Made by a program: the position numbers and the translations under genes
In this document: piece by piece, positions 17,201-32,200 of the stretch
Layout of the letters: each line of letters begins with the position of its first letter
Position numbering within the stretch: position 1 is the first letter of the stretch
Assembly: GCF_041381155.1 (NCBI RefSeq)
Contig: NC_091142.1
Span: 6,327,778-6,391,777, forward strand
Length of the DNA: 64,000 nucleotides
From: Argopecten irradians
Lineage: Eukaryota; Mollusca; Bivalvia; Pectinida; Pectinidae
Direction: 5' to 3'
The notes under the pieces: model-generated
The model's database searches: none
What the model was told of the DNA's origin: nothing
The model's input: only the letters and a program-made list of their open reading frames with translations

Positions 17201-20200
17201 CATATTAACATGGATAGCTTTAAGTTAACAAGGTTAATTAGCTTGGATGTAAATTTTAATAATTACGACAGTGACATCTGTTCCTAAAACTGTAACACAA
17301 CTCAAACTGGGACATTTGAAATGTAGCTCATCTTTCAAAGCTTGTGTTCCACATTTTTATCATAAATATGAAAGTGTGACACTGTCACAAATCTGTGTCG
17401 GGGTAACAATAACTGTGCCTCATTAATGAAAACTGTGATGAGTTATATAATTAGTGGTGTGAGTAACATGCTAATTAACAAAGTCATTAATTGTATAAAT
17501 ACATTGGCATTAAACTTATCTAAAGTAGAACTTTCCAATAACACAAAATAGAAGGTCTAGGTGCTCTATCTTGTTAATGATTTAAAAATGAAAAATTATT
17601 AAATATAATAAAAAAGAAAAACCCTAACCCCAACCCCAACCAAAATTAGGCTGTTGATTTTTGACTGGGGCCGCAGTGGCCAAGTGGTTAAGATATCTCA
17701 ACATATTACCACAAGCCCTCTACCTCTATGATGTGGGTTCGTATCCCATTTGGGGCAGTTGCCAGGTACTGACTGCTGGCCCATGGTTTTTCTCCAGGTA
17801 CTCCAGCTTTCCTCCACCAACAAACCTGGCAGGTCCTTACATGACCCTGGCTGTTAATAGGAAGTTAAACTAATAAACCCCTTAAAACATTTCCTCCAAT
17901 AACAAAAAATAGAAGGTTAGGGGCTCTTTGATGATCCTTTTGTTAAAAATGATTAAATAAAAAAAGAAAAAACCCTCACCCTCACCCCATCCACCACCAT
18001 CACCAAAATTGGGCCATGATTTGTGACTTGCATGTAACTGGGACAGTATTAGATTAATGGTCCCAGTCATAGGTAGGGTTCATTGGCTGGAGGTTTTTGT
18101 CTGGTAACTCTGACCTTAATCAACCTCCAACATTGAGAATATCCTTTCAACCAAACTAGTTGGTGCTATTTTACTTAGGTAATTAAAGTTAAAGAAATTT
18201 TATTTCATAATCTACCAAACTAAACACAGGATTTAACTTACCGTTACTGTAAATGATCTTGAAGTTATTATAATTTTATCAATGATTATCAAGATTTTAT
18301 TTCAGTAGACCTTACTTAATATCCAGGATATTACGATTTGTATGTTACAACATGTTATACCAGATCAAATTGATTTTCTGCCATAGGCATTTGATACCTC
18401 CGCACATTACTTGTGTAATATGCTCATTAGTGCTGCATCTGTTATTAGCTATAAACTGACTCGTTAGAAGTCCTGCTAACGAACCTAATCCACTCTCTCA
18501 TTAACTAGAGGCAAATTGTACAATTATAGATATTAAAGGTGGTTATTGACCGATCTCATCTGTGCTGGTCAGTATTACATCTAGAAAACTAATGATTTGT
18601 AATAGAGGACTAAAGTGACCACCGGTCATTAGAATGCAAAAAAAAATATCATTATTAAAATTTGGTGTTATAATATTTGTCTCTTTGGCATGTCCGATTC
18701 CTAGTTACAAACCAGGGGAGATAATCTAGTATTAGAATTCTGCTGGCAAAGTCAATAACTTTTATATAGGGCCTGGTGGCCAGTCTAGTAGGAGAGTGTA
18801 TAGCAACAAGTCTGCAACAGGGTTGAGGCTATAATGAGACAGTTGGAGGCACATTTCTAACTTAAAACACAATTCCTTTTGTTTTACTTCTCACACTTAT
18901 AAACCTGTCTAAACCAAGTGATGTAAAATACTGTTAATTTAAACAGTACTTAAATATAATCTGGCTACGAGTAATTTAAAGGAAGTACTGTAATTATATA
19001 ACTAGAGGCCAGTTATGGGTAAATCCTGTATATTTCATGAAATATAATAGATGAAGCAAAGGATTTATGCTAATATATTGTTATCGAAACTCAAGTAGAC
19101 TACAATGTATGTAGATGACCTTCATGTATGTTGTTGACTGTGCATCTTTATACATTACGGTATACATACCAGTAGTTTTAAGTACCGAACTCCACCAAAT
19201 AAGCACCCATCCCCCTTTTTGAAGCCAAAGTTTCACTTACCTAGAATGATATGCACACAGTCACTAAAACTACCAAAACTGTGTAGGTTTCTTTATCGAT
19301 TTTTTTTGAGAATTGATTTATGGCTTACATTATGCAATAATTTTATCAAAGGCTAATCCAAGTTGAGTTCTATTAAGTATACCCATATCTTTTTCATTTT
19401 TTTACAACCCTGGTCACTTATTGGGTTTAATATGGTATATAATTATAAGTACATGTATGTAACTTTAATGCACATTTTTACACTGAATAATGATTCTACT
19501 TAATGCAGTTAATTGATGTGTGCATTAGTCATGTATTATCTCATCTCCCTAGCAGAAAGTCAATTTCTGATTGCTGTATAATGAAGATATCAAGAAGATA
19601 TAACAATTAAATGGTAGAGATTCGCTTTAATGGACGAAATATATTTACAGTCAAACCTGTCTAGAAAGACCACCCAGGGAACAAAGGAAAATAGTCTATA
19701 TAGTCAGGTGGTCTTTATACACAGGTTGCATTGTATTGAAATTTTAGAAAAGGGGTCTTATTAAACAGGTGGTCTTTTTACAGAGGTAGTTGCTAAGGCA
19801 GGTGTTACCATACATTGCACTGCACACATTGTCTGTGGATAATACAAGTAAAGGACAAGTATGCCATAGTTTATGGGAAAGGCCATTTAAATCCTTTCAT
19901 AATGTGTGAAGATGAAACAAAATACATGGGTATAGTTACTGTAGTTGAATTTCCATTCATGAAATTGACATTCATTATGTAACTTTCTGTGTAAACTTGG
20001 AATTTTAATTTTATACTGTATATTCTTGAGAAATACACAGATGGACAGACAGAGCATCCCCACTCTTCCATGCAGAATGGATCTATTTCAATATGTAGAA
20101 ATCTTTTGCATTCAACCATGATAAATATATTAATGCATACAATTATCAATATATGTATAGAATTAAGAAAATTATTGAGACACAATCAATGTAAAGTTCA

Positions 20201-23200
20201 GACACTTAAGGAATTTCTCGTTTATAGGAAGTTAATGTGAATTATATACATGTATATATATTCTATATATGGTTTTATCTACGATGATGACAGACATTAT
20301 TTACATTGTGTATACATGACCTTGACGATAATGGACATGCTCACATTAATATGACATACAATCCTTGGCCAGCTGTCCACTAACCATCAGTATGAGCTGT
20401 CCACTAACCATCAGTATGACTTTTGCTCCATATATTTCATTTTAATAAAAAAAATTTATGCAGCAGTATTTGATTTCGGTGTGAATGGTTAAACTTACAG
20501 AAATATGTGCTGATCAGTCTTCTTTTATCTATCGATTGAAAATTGTAAAAAAAAACACCCTTATATCTGGATTATATAAAAGTTGTAGTAAAGTTTATCA
20601 CCTAAAACGTGAACTGTTGTGCAGTGCAAAGCACAGACTAAAAAAAAACTATTCATCATCCAAAAAAAGTGTACAGTAAAATGCACAGACCTTGTTTAAG
20701 TTTGCACATAGGGGCTGTGATGGGCAGGGTGGTTAACATATATCCACAAGTCCTCCACCTCTGGGTCGCAAGTTCGAATCCCATGTGGGCCAGTCGCAAG
20801 GTACTGACTGCTGGTCAGTGGTTTTTCTCCGAGTACTCCGACTTTCCTCCACCAACAAACCTGGCATGTCCTTAAATGAGCCTGACTGTTAATAGGATGT
20901 TTAACTAATAAAAAAAATTCATCACCCAAAAAAAGTGTACAGTAAATACCCAGGCCTTGTTTAACTTTACAAGTATTCAAAGATGTCTGCTAAGATGATG
21001 CCAACAATTGTCTCTTGCAATTAAACTTTTGAAGGAGAGATTTATGTTAACTTCTGGCCTTATGAAATTTCACAGTTTTGGTTATCACACAAAATTAAAA
21101 CACCGCTGTGAATGATACACCGCTGTGAATGATAAACTTAACATACATGTTGTTAATTTAGAAAGATTCACACATATGACACGTAACAAACTATTCTTTT
21201 AAGTCAAAGAAAATTCTGCATCAGGAATCTTAAAGTTGTATCTTTCTGATTTGTATACAGTCAAACCTGTCTTTAATGACTTCCCATAAGACAGAGCAAA
21301 AATGGTCGTTATAGTCAGGTGGTCTTTTTACACAGGTTGAACATGTGTTAAAATTTGTCAGTTTGGATCATAGAAAAGTGGTCTTATTAAGCAGGTTATC
21401 TTTATACAGAGGTAGTTGCATTGCTAAGGTATACATGTTTTGGTTAAATTAGAAAAATGAAAATAACAAAACACCAAAGACTATATTTGTAGTTGGAGGG
21501 AATTCGACAGGCGTATGATATTTCTAAGTACCCAAATATATTAGCGTGCTAGCTATTAGTTGTAAGGAACATCTGAGAGACTAAACGCTTAGGGAGAGAT
21601 CAGCCATTTACTGCAGACGACATCAGTGTGAGCACAGACTAGACCGAGGGGGCTTCTGAAGTCCCCAATCAATACTATTTGGTGGTGTATTACACCGACT
21701 TCTGTTTAGGAGCGTGTAGTCAACTGTCACATTCTGTGATTGTATTTTATTGTATTTGTTAGGTTGGCTGTCAGCTTTCACATTACTGTAGCTGAGGGCA
21801 GAGTGGTTAAGGTGTCTCACATTGTACCACTAGCCCATCACCTATGGGTCACAGTGGCTGAGTGGTTAAGGTGTCTGACATTCTACCACAAGCCCTCCAC
21901 CTCTTGGTTGCTGTGGCTGAGTGGTTAAGGTGTCTGACATTCTACCACTAGTCCTCCACCTCTGGGTTGCGGTGGCTGAGTGGTTAAGGTGTCTGACATT
22001 CTACCACTAGCCCTCCACCTCTTGGTTGCTGTGGCTGAGTGGTTAAGGTGTCTGACATTCTACCACTAGTCCTCCACCTCTGGGTTGCGGTGGCTGAGTG
22101 GTTAAGGTGTTTGACATTCTACCACTAGCCCTCCACCTCTGGGTTGCTGTGGCTGAGTGGTTAAGTTGTCTGACATTCTACCACTAGTCCTCCACCTCTG
22201 GGTTGCTGTGGCTGAGTGGTTAAGGTGTCTGACATTGTACCACTAGCCCATCACCTATGGGTCACAGTGGCTGAGTGGTTAAGGTGTTTGACATTCTTTT
22301 ATTAGTCCTCCACCTCTGAGGCCTAGTGGCTAAATTATTTACTTTCCTAGCTTTCTTTCAACAACAAATTCTTGTTTATTTTTCCTCAATTGACCATTAC
22401 TTTGTATTTATGTGACATGAAAACCATAGAAGTTTTGTTTATAGCTTTTCAGAGGTTTATTAAATGTAAAAAGGATCGCTTTTCAATTTCTTGAGTAATT
22501 TTTTTGTCTGCAGCTTTAATAGGATACAAAACAGAATTACACAGACCACAAAACAGGAAATAATGGTCTTTTACTGACAAAGATAATAAATCAATATCTC
22601 GTTTTATAGGGTAATCAGACGTATGTCAGAGAATTGCTTACTAAGCATAGAATTCAGGTGGAAACCCAATAATAGAGTAAATTAGGTAGTGTGATAGAAA
22701 TCTTTATAGTATTTCTGGAATATTTTGTAACATATATTAGGCAAAGTTGCATCAAAGAAAATGTTTTGTCCTACACATAAAGAGGATTTCCCTTATTCTG
22801 CATTAAGGATGTTTTTATTTGCATAGGTTATTTTCCAGAAAAAAATGTGCAAATAACCGGAGTATTCATGTAGGTAGAGACGGCAGTTTGTATCTACCTT
22901 TGACTCCCTACATATATATACATATGTGAATAGGCAAATTTGATACAATACAAATTAAAGAGTTGGGGGCCACAGAGTTTTATATAAATAAGAGAATTAT
23001 TGGAGTAACCATTATAGGAATAGCTGAAGTCTTCTGTAATTTAAATTTAGACCATTAATAATCGGGGAACTCACTGGAAACTGGATACTTTAGCCAAAAT
23101 AGATACCTTAAAAAATTAAAAAATAAAATACGAATCAGCTGTATATTGATTTCAGGTTTGGTTATACATTCAGTTAACAGCCTGGGTCATTTAAGTCTAT

Positions 23201-26200
23201 GTCTGGTTTATAGGAGGTCGAGGAAACCCAGAATACTTAGAGAAAAATCACCTACAGTACCTTGCCACTGTTCACACAGGTTTCAAACTTATGACCTAGA
23301 GGTGGGGGCCTGTGGTAATTTATCAGCTTCACTGCTTGGTCACTGTACCCCCACGTCTGCTGATATTGATACTGTAGTTAGGTTCTGAACCTAGACAGTG
23401 AAGTTTGGGTTGATATGCCACAAGTTCATGTGTTGTTAGGCTGTGTCCCGCTGAGTAAATATTATATCCAGTGATTCCAGCAGCCATTGATACTGTTGTG
23501 TTATATGGTGAAGGTATAGGGAAGTTAAAGTACTCCTGCAGAGAAACAATTTAGAAATGATATTCTGTGCCAACACATCAAGCTTGGAATACCAGCTACA
23601 ATTATATATAGTAGAACATATGAACGAGGTCTGTAATTATAGTTGTACTTGGAATACCAGCTACAATTATATATAGTAGAACATATTAACAAGGTCTGTA
23701 ATTATAATTGTACTTGGAATACCAGCTACAATTATATATAGTAGAACATATTAACAAGGTCTGTAATTACAATTGTACTTGGAATACCAGCTACAATTAT
23801 ATATAGTAAAACATATTAGCAAGGTCTGTAATTACAATTGTACTTGGAATACCAGCTACAATTATATATAGTAGAACATATTAGCAAGGTCTGTAATTAT
23901 AGTTGTACTTGGAATACCAGCTACAATTATATATAGTAGAACATATTAACGAGGTGTTACGATCCGTAACGGCGAATATTATACACAGATTGTAAATTCA
24001 TGACATTGTCATATTTCCTATCAGAATAATGGAGGCCTAGCCCTGATCTGAGAATGGTATAAACTCAGCTACACTCAATGTGATATACGTGATTAAAAGA
24101 CAGAGAATCATAATTATATTCATTATTGTTATTGACATGATTAATAGAATGTATGTTGTATTATTATAATTAATTACTTGTGCGACGAATAACTGTCGAA
24201 CTATCTGACGATTTGAATCTGTAGCGTTAACGTTAGAGTAAAGTATTGAGATTCGACAGATAACGAAAATGACACAAAGTACATATATTTTTATCAGGAA
24301 ACATGTATAAATATGTTCTGTTATGTTCATGGAAGTCACCTGAACCATGCTGCAAGATTGTATTGTCATAAAACGAGTCGTATTCTAGCCAAATCATGTC
24401 TCTGTAAACGACAGCCTGCTTTCCGTGTAAATTTCGCCATTTGTCTTATGGTTGGATTTCGCGGATTCCCGCACGCACTATGGTAACAAGCCGTTTTGAT
24501 TGTGGCTCGGACCTCGTCGGGATGATCACCAGCGCAGGCTATAAAAGGGGGTGACATCGGACGAAAGTCAGAACTCATTTAGAGCTCCCAAACGAGTGGT
24601 CGCCTCTTCTGGCCCTAAACAATGGGGAAAGCCCTTGAGTCATCCTCAAACCAATGACCTAATAGTGGTTCAAGATGTTTGAGAACTTCTCCGTAAAGGG
24701 AATTAACCGTTCCAAGGGGAAACAACTCTTATAGAGTTAAGTTACAAAGCTCTCAGAATATGAGTGTTGTCCGTTGGCGAAAACGGGGAAACGTCTCCGT
24801 ATTCGGAAACACTATTTGTAGACGGAAGCACCTCTGTCTATAGACTCATTACATATTCTTATCTAATAATTAATGTTTATTATAATAGCTTTTATATAGT
24901 AGGTATTTATTAGGGCCCCGCATCGAGATGCGGGTGCCCTATAGTAATCAGGTTGTCCGTCCGTCCGTCCGTCTGTCTGTCTGTCTGTCCGTCCGTCCGT
25001 CTGTCCGTTTTTTTTCTTTTGCACATTAATGATGGAAGGGAGTGGAGTATTTTCCCCATATTTTACATGATGATTCCCCATCCATCCTAGATCTGCTTGG
25101 TAATTTTTCAGGCTGAAATTAAATTAAAAAATCGGCCATCTTGGATTTTAACATTTAAAAAAATCACAATGTTGTTGCTCTTAACTGATAAACATTTTGT
25201 TATAACATTATGATGCAAAGTTGTTCAGAATTAAACAAGGAGTTGACTGTCCAAAGGTAAGGTCATGGGCCAAGGTTACTAAGTCAAAGGTCAAGGTCAA
25301 ATTTAAAAAAATTATTTTCTCATGAACATTTTGCTACAACATTTATAATGAAGCAGAGTTGTTCAGAATTAAACAAGAAGTCAACTCACCAAAGTTTTTG
25401 ACTGCTTAATGCACTTTTACATGATTAAAATATTTGAGCAAGACCTTTATTCCCTTCCTTTCACATTTGTTATGTGTTTCTTCAGCAAACTATGAGGTTT
25501 ACCTTGTTTAAAAGGGGTATTTGAGTTAATTGTATGCTCTTAATGTAATGTTAGCTTGGAATCAGGATTCAAGTTAAATACTTGGAAGACTTTTTCCAAA
25601 GAATTATAATAATGTACCATCATCGGTTTCCCAATTAATGTTGACATTAATTATTTATTAGCAACATATAGCTAACACGGAAGAATTCGTTGTCAAAATA
25701 CTACTTTTCTACTTAAGCACGTCAGACACATAGCGGGCCCTTTCTGACGTGTCAGTGTTCTAGTTTTCTCCATATTCGGAGCATTATACCAGTATAGATG
25801 GAAGCACCTCCATCTATGGAAATGTTCCATATTCCAATAATGTTATTCAAGGATATAGATCAGTGTTTAGTGTAGAATATTTGTATAACCTTTGTAAATC
25901 TCGATGTATCCAGTACCTGTACTTTGATGATTTATGATTATAATAAATCATAAGTTGATTTTTATTCCTGACTTTGTTCTTTTATGGAGTAGTGCTAGGC
26001 TGGAACCGAATCCCTTATATATTACTTTTACTTGGCGATTGCTGAAAATACGCAACCCGCGCAGAAAAGTTACAGAGGTCTGTAATTATAGTTGTACTTG
26101 GAATACCAGCTACAATTATATATAGTAGAACATATTAGCAAGGTCTGTAATTACAATTGTACTTGGAATACCAGCTACAATTATATATAGTAAAACATAT

Positions 26201-29200
26201 TAGCAAGGTCTGTAATTACAATTGTACTTGGAATACCAGCTATAATTATATATAGTAGAACATATTAGCAAGGTCTGTAATTATAGTTGTACTTGGAATA
26301 CCAGCTACAATTGTATATAGTAGAACATATTAACGAGGTCTGTAATTACAATTGTACTTGGAATACCAGCTACAATATATATATAGTAGAACATATTAAC
26401 AAGGTCTGTAATTATAGTTGTACTTGGAATACCAGCTACAATTATATATTAGTAGAACATATTAGCAAGGTCTGTAATTATAGTTTGTACTTGGAATACA
26501 GCTACAATTGTATATATAGTAGAACATATTAACGAGGTCTGTAATTACAATTGTACTTGGAATACCAGCCATATAGTAGAACATATTAGCAAGGTCTGTA
26601 ATTACAATTGTACTTGGAATACCAGCTACAATTATATATAGTAGAACATATTAACGAGGTCTGTAATTACAATTGTACTTGGAATACCAGCTACAATCAT
26701 ATATAGTTGAACATATTAACGAGGTCTGTAATTACTATTGTACTAGTGGTGATCCAAATTATTTATTAAGTGCAACTAAATTATCATAACTTTATTGCTG
26801 TTTCTGTTGTTTTTTGTTGTACTTGTGGATGCACAAACAAATATTAATTGTTTGTTTCATATAATACATATACTATACTTTATAGGCATTAAAATTTTGC
26901 AGTTTTATAATTTCATGATTTACAATTTGGAAATATTTCGCGGGGGTTTATTTTCCCGAATTATCTTTGTAGCATTTGAAAGTATCATTGATGCAACAGG
27001 GTACAATATGTAAAACCAGGAATTTGCGAGGTATTAACTTTCGCGAATTAGCAAAATTAGCGAAATTGAAACCTCAGCGAATAAATTAACAACTATACTG
27101 TAAGAATATATATGAATAAAAATTTGCCAAGTGGTTTGAGATTTAGAAATTATTACCAATTTTGATATCATACCCTTTATCAGCCAAATCGAGGGTTCAG
27201 ATATCAGCCAACCAGAGGGCAAAAGTATCTGTGAACTCAGGACTGCAAATTTTATAAATTCGTAAAAAATGACATAATCGGAGTTAATTGAATATATTTG
27301 CTGTCGTTTGAGGTTGTTAAGTTGACGTTGTTTATCTTTCTTAATTGTGACGTCATTGTCAATTTTATCATTTTAATTTCTGTTGCTTTGCACACCAGCT
27401 GTGGATCACTGTTGTAGTATATACCATATTCGACCTTGTAAGTGCCCCTCCCTCTTTTCAGGCCTTAATTTCATTTGCCCGACAAAAGACCAAAACTATC
27501 AAAACTTATACGTTTGCACTTTGCTTTGCAATAATTAAGTCTTCTTAAGGGTGTTTATTGGGTCGAATACGGTATATTTTAACACATTGTAATAAACAAG
27601 ACAGATTGTCCGTCGATAACTCAGGCTGTCCACACGCAATTACTCTTGAGTCGGGTTCAGAGCAGGACATTTTCAATATAGATTCATGATATATATATAC
27701 ATTTGTATAGTGAGGTCCCTATCATATCTATAATGCAGATATTGATTTCCATGTATTTATGCCAGCTGTGAAAATAATTACTATTGCTAAAGTTTTTTTT
27801 ATAGAGAAATTCTACTCAATGTGTTCTCTATCTATAATTTTTGATCAAGCAATATAATTAATAGGCATTGCATGTTCATTCAATAAAGATGTATTTGACA
27901 TGTGCAAGTTAAGCACTATTGTGTCTGAATAAACATGTACAACAAAATTAATTTGTTAATTTTGTTCATTTGTGCCCAGTTTTAACATGGCTGTGCCTTA
28001 TTTAACACATTGACTCGCTTTGAAAGTTGTTCAGGGTTTATCAACCCCATGGGGTAGGGTAGATCAGTTTGAATCTTTATGTAGTAGCTGATGGCTAGCT
28101 TGTTGAATAACACACAAGAGGTTTGTTGCATATATACATATATACACACCATCCAGAGTCCAAGGACAAAACCAATGTTGCCCAACGTTTTCTTGAACCG
28201 GTCTAACAAATCTTGAACTGATCTAGCTGTCTTGTCAGTTATCCAGCTAACTAGGGTTGACAACTACAAAACAAAGACTGGCCTGTTTCTCAGTGTCCTG
28301 TCTCACCCGAGAGATACACTGCCATGGGTACACACTGTCCAAGTATACTTACCTCATTCACCCCTGAAGACACATTTAGACTCTTCTAATTCGAAGACTA
28401 GACCAGTCCATTATGAAATTTCAGGGGTGAATGTGTTAATTAAACATCAATAATCCCTGGAAGGAATGGAATTGAAAATTAAGCTTAAGAAAATGATTAT
28501 TGTAAACCTGATTACTGTAAACCAACTATCTTATTTTTTGCATCTATTAATTTTACGGCTATTAAATTTTACGATGATTAAGTTTCGCTGATCTTAAATT
28601 GAATGGAGATAACTTTGAGTATAATATGAATAATTCACATACCACATGATACCCGATAACGTTTGTGCGGGCCTAGTATCTCCAATGGTGATGGAATGTA
28701 ACTATTTGTAAATCTTCCCGCTAAAATGATGTTAGCGCGGGATATCATCATTTGACGTCATTCAATCACTAATAGAGACAATAATCCTGCACAAAAGGGT
28801 ATCACGTGGCACTTAATTTCCCATTGTGTAAGAATTTAGAAGATATCAATTTTCGGAGATAAACTTTCGCAGATTTTTCTTGATTGCGAAATTTGCGAAA
28901 ATAAATGGCATGCGATGCGAAGGAAAGTTGGTTTACAGTATGTCTAAAACGTTTAGAGAAATGTGAAATTTAATCCATAAACACCGATTTTTTTTCTGTT
29001 GTTTTCAGGAGGAATAACTGGAGGACTAGAGATCTGCATCACATTCCCCACAGAGTATGTCAAGACTCAGCTACAGTTAGATGAGCGTTCAGGGGCGCTG
29101 AAGCGTTACACGGGACCAGTGAACTGTGTACAGGTCACAGTGAATGAGCATGGAGTTCGAGGTTTATACAGAGGTCTCAGTGTACTACTGGCTGGGTCTA

Positions 29201-32200
29201 TACCAAAGTCTGCCGTTAGGTAAGTCATATTCAAAATATTCAGAATATGTATTTTGGTGCATGGATCAGCCCTATTCTGTATTTGATGTTAGAGTTATCT
29301 CCACTTGGGGGTAGATATTGATTGTGACATCATGTATTTGCAAGTTTAACATCACACCTTTCAGAGAAAATGATGTGAAGTTTGCTTACAAAATAATGAT
29401 GTTTAGGACAACTAGCAAAGGGAGGTTACTCTGAAGTATGCAAATCATTCTGTATTTGATGTTAGAGTTATCTCCACTTGCGGGTAGATATTGATTGTGA
29501 CATCATGTATTTGCAAGTTTAACATCACACCTTTCAGAGAAAATGATGTGAAGTTTGCTTACAAAATAATGATGTCACATAGGACAACTACCGGCAAAGG
29601 GAGGTTACTCTGAAATATGCAAATCATTGTATCCATTTGTCATTTACCCAGCTAATTAGTTTCATCTTATAATATTAGCGAGCTCCATTCTGACAGAAAT
29701 CTGTTTCAATCTTGCGGATGTCGATTTCATTTTTGCGGCGATTTATAAAAGTAAAACAGAAATATAAAACCCAACCACAAATTGTGTTGTTTCATACGAT
29801 TGGAAATCTGATTGCAGTGTATATTGTAGTTAGGCAGCTGATAGCGCCATAATCTGATTGATATCATGCATGTTCTACATGATTATGATATATATGTTAG
29901 ATGTTTATAGAACCTAGACAATCTGATTAATTTATATCCTTTCTATAACAGATATGTAACATATATAGGATCTAAATTTAATCAGATTGATAGTACTATT
30001 GTCCACAATGACATGGGGCTGCCGTAGGCCGTGAGTGGTTAATTTAAGATGTTTTCAACATTTGTTGAGGTACAACAGTTGCCAGGTACTGAAGCGCTGG
30101 CTGCTGGATTTTCTCCGGGTGCTACAGCTTTTTTCCACCAACAAACATAACCCCTCCTTACATGACCCTGGCTATCAATAGGAGGTTAAACTAATAAAAC
30201 CCAAAAACCGAAATGTTGATGAGAAATTCTACAAAAAATACAGTTCCTTTTCATCTTCATGTATTTTATGATTGACTAGCTGTATGTTTTTGCTGGAGTT
30301 GGTGTGGAATATTCAGGGTTTAAATGGCACAGAAAGCTATCCAGGGTTTCAGGTCTGTACTCAAAAACTGAGGTCGTATTTTGTATGAATGGTTTTCTAC
30401 TTTACTCTAACAAGTGAAAACATTTCCTACAAAACAATCTCGCCAGTGAAGTCATGGTTCATTGACCAACAACCAAAAATCACTAGTGATAAGATATACA
30501 CAACCCACTGAATTTGTATGAGCGCTTATTTTCCGTTTATCAATGGAAAATCATTCCCTGTGTATGTCCTTGACCGAGATAAATTAATTCTCTAAAACCT
30601 CCATTCATTATTAGGTTTATAATGTTTTATTTGATGACAATTGAAAAACTGATTCAACTTCAATACTGAATTACTAACAAGTAACAAGTCATATGCCCTG
30701 CTAATTGACTGATGCATGGCTTATCCTTGACAACTGCAAGCAAGTCAGTGTCAATATACAATTTGTAAATTGAAAGTTTCAAATGATCTGTTTGATTGTA
30801 AGCAATAATTTTTGATTTGATAATGTTCAGGGTCATTTAAGGACATGCCATGTTTAGATGGTGGAGGAAAGTCGGAGTACACAGAGACAAACCACCGACC
30901 AGCTGTCAGTACCTGTCAAACAGCCCCACATGGGATTTGACCTTGTTACTGAGAGGTGGAAGGCTGATGGTTGTAATATTACGGGATATCTTAACCACTC
31001 GGCCCCCAACTTCAGCAACAGTTCAGAAATTAAGCAAAAATGCCTCGAAATGTCTCGACATATTACCACAAGCCCATAACATCTGGGTCGCAAGTTAGAA
31101 TCGCATGTGGGGCAGTTGCTAGGTACTTGCCGCTAGACGGTGGTTTTTATCCAGGTACTCAGGCTTTCCTCCATCAACAAACCTGGCATGTCCTTACAAG
31201 ACCTTGACTGTTGATAGGACGTTAAACTAACAAACCCACAAAAATGCATGGATTATAAAAGTCACCGCCCTAAAATGTTTGACCATTTTTGGTTCCCTAA
31301 TAAGTGCCCCCTTTGTTTTAATTTTTTTTCTTGGGGCGCTAATTACAACAAATACGCTAAATAGAAACTGTACTTTTCTGGTGATGAATCTGGAAAAAAA
31401 CCAAAAGTCAGTAACATTGTCCTAACATCAATTTAGTTTTAATAAATTAACCAGTATGATTGTTTAGGAAACTTTGGTTATAGACTATAAGCACCAGAAG
31501 TCTTATTTTTTATCAGCTCTTTGAAATCCACACACAACATTATTGATATTTTGCCCCAAGACGTAGAGAAATTGATTATTGGAAATAAGACAATCTATTG
31601 CACCAGTGCTTTCAATTAGCGGCCAATATCCTGTAACAAGTCAGTGAAGAATGTTGATTGTTGGAGACGTCTATAATGGTTCTATACACAGTATTATCGG
31701 CTAAAGCTGTTCTATATCAGAGGAAATCAATATTGTTATCAATTATTGATGGATTTAACGATGCATAAAATCTGTTCAGGATGTTTACATGTCAATAAAC
31801 ATTAAAAAAAATTTCATTTTCAACTTTCGTTTTGTAGGCCCTACAACATTGTGATGTATTTTAGCTACAATTAAAATAGTCAGATAGAATAGTTTCTGGG
31901 AAAAATGATTAGAGGAATTCACAGGAACATTTCGGAGCGAAATTTTGTCACTTCCTGTTTCAAGGTCAGTGAGAAAATTGATTTTTGTTTTGTAATCAAT
32001 CTTTTCGTTTAATATAACTTTTGGAACAGTTAGGTCCTCTTTATGATTATTAAGAGTTGTCATCTTTACAGTGACTGTAGTAAAGGAGCCAATTAAGGTG
32101 GCTGAATTAATGATATTCTGGCAGTGGGAACTTTGTGGTCAAAGTGTCTGACATTTCACCACTATTCCTCCACCTTTAGCAACATATGTATCAAAAGGTT

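Larger units (their letters stand above)
11397..29008 (+). other. SLC25A1 intron 1 (17.6 kb)
   Basis: This intron opens with GTGAGT and closes with TTGTTTTCAG. I saw no exon of another gene on either strand. The parts not listed separately (about 11.5-14.1, 16.7-17.6 and 18.0-19.1 kb) are AT-rich unique-looking DNA. The rest is tandem arrays, SINEs, MITEs and one solo LTR. The longest open frames inside it come from tandem repeats whose units are multiples of three. Confidence 0.75.

Noticed and set aside
21788..22320. Cluster of tRNA-Leu/Ser genes
   Set aside because: Each 58-bp unit has an A box but no B box, no anticodon arm and no acceptor stem.
23955..26074. Reading the 2.1-kb insert as a complete retrotransposon
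   Set aside because: No gag, protease, RT or integrase frame and only one LTR-like unit; the array continues directly on both sides, so it fits a solo LTR.
26287..26532. Open frame with repeated [16 protein letters not shown] residues
   Set aside because: Product of the 65-bp array; the frame shifts between units and does not extend outside it.
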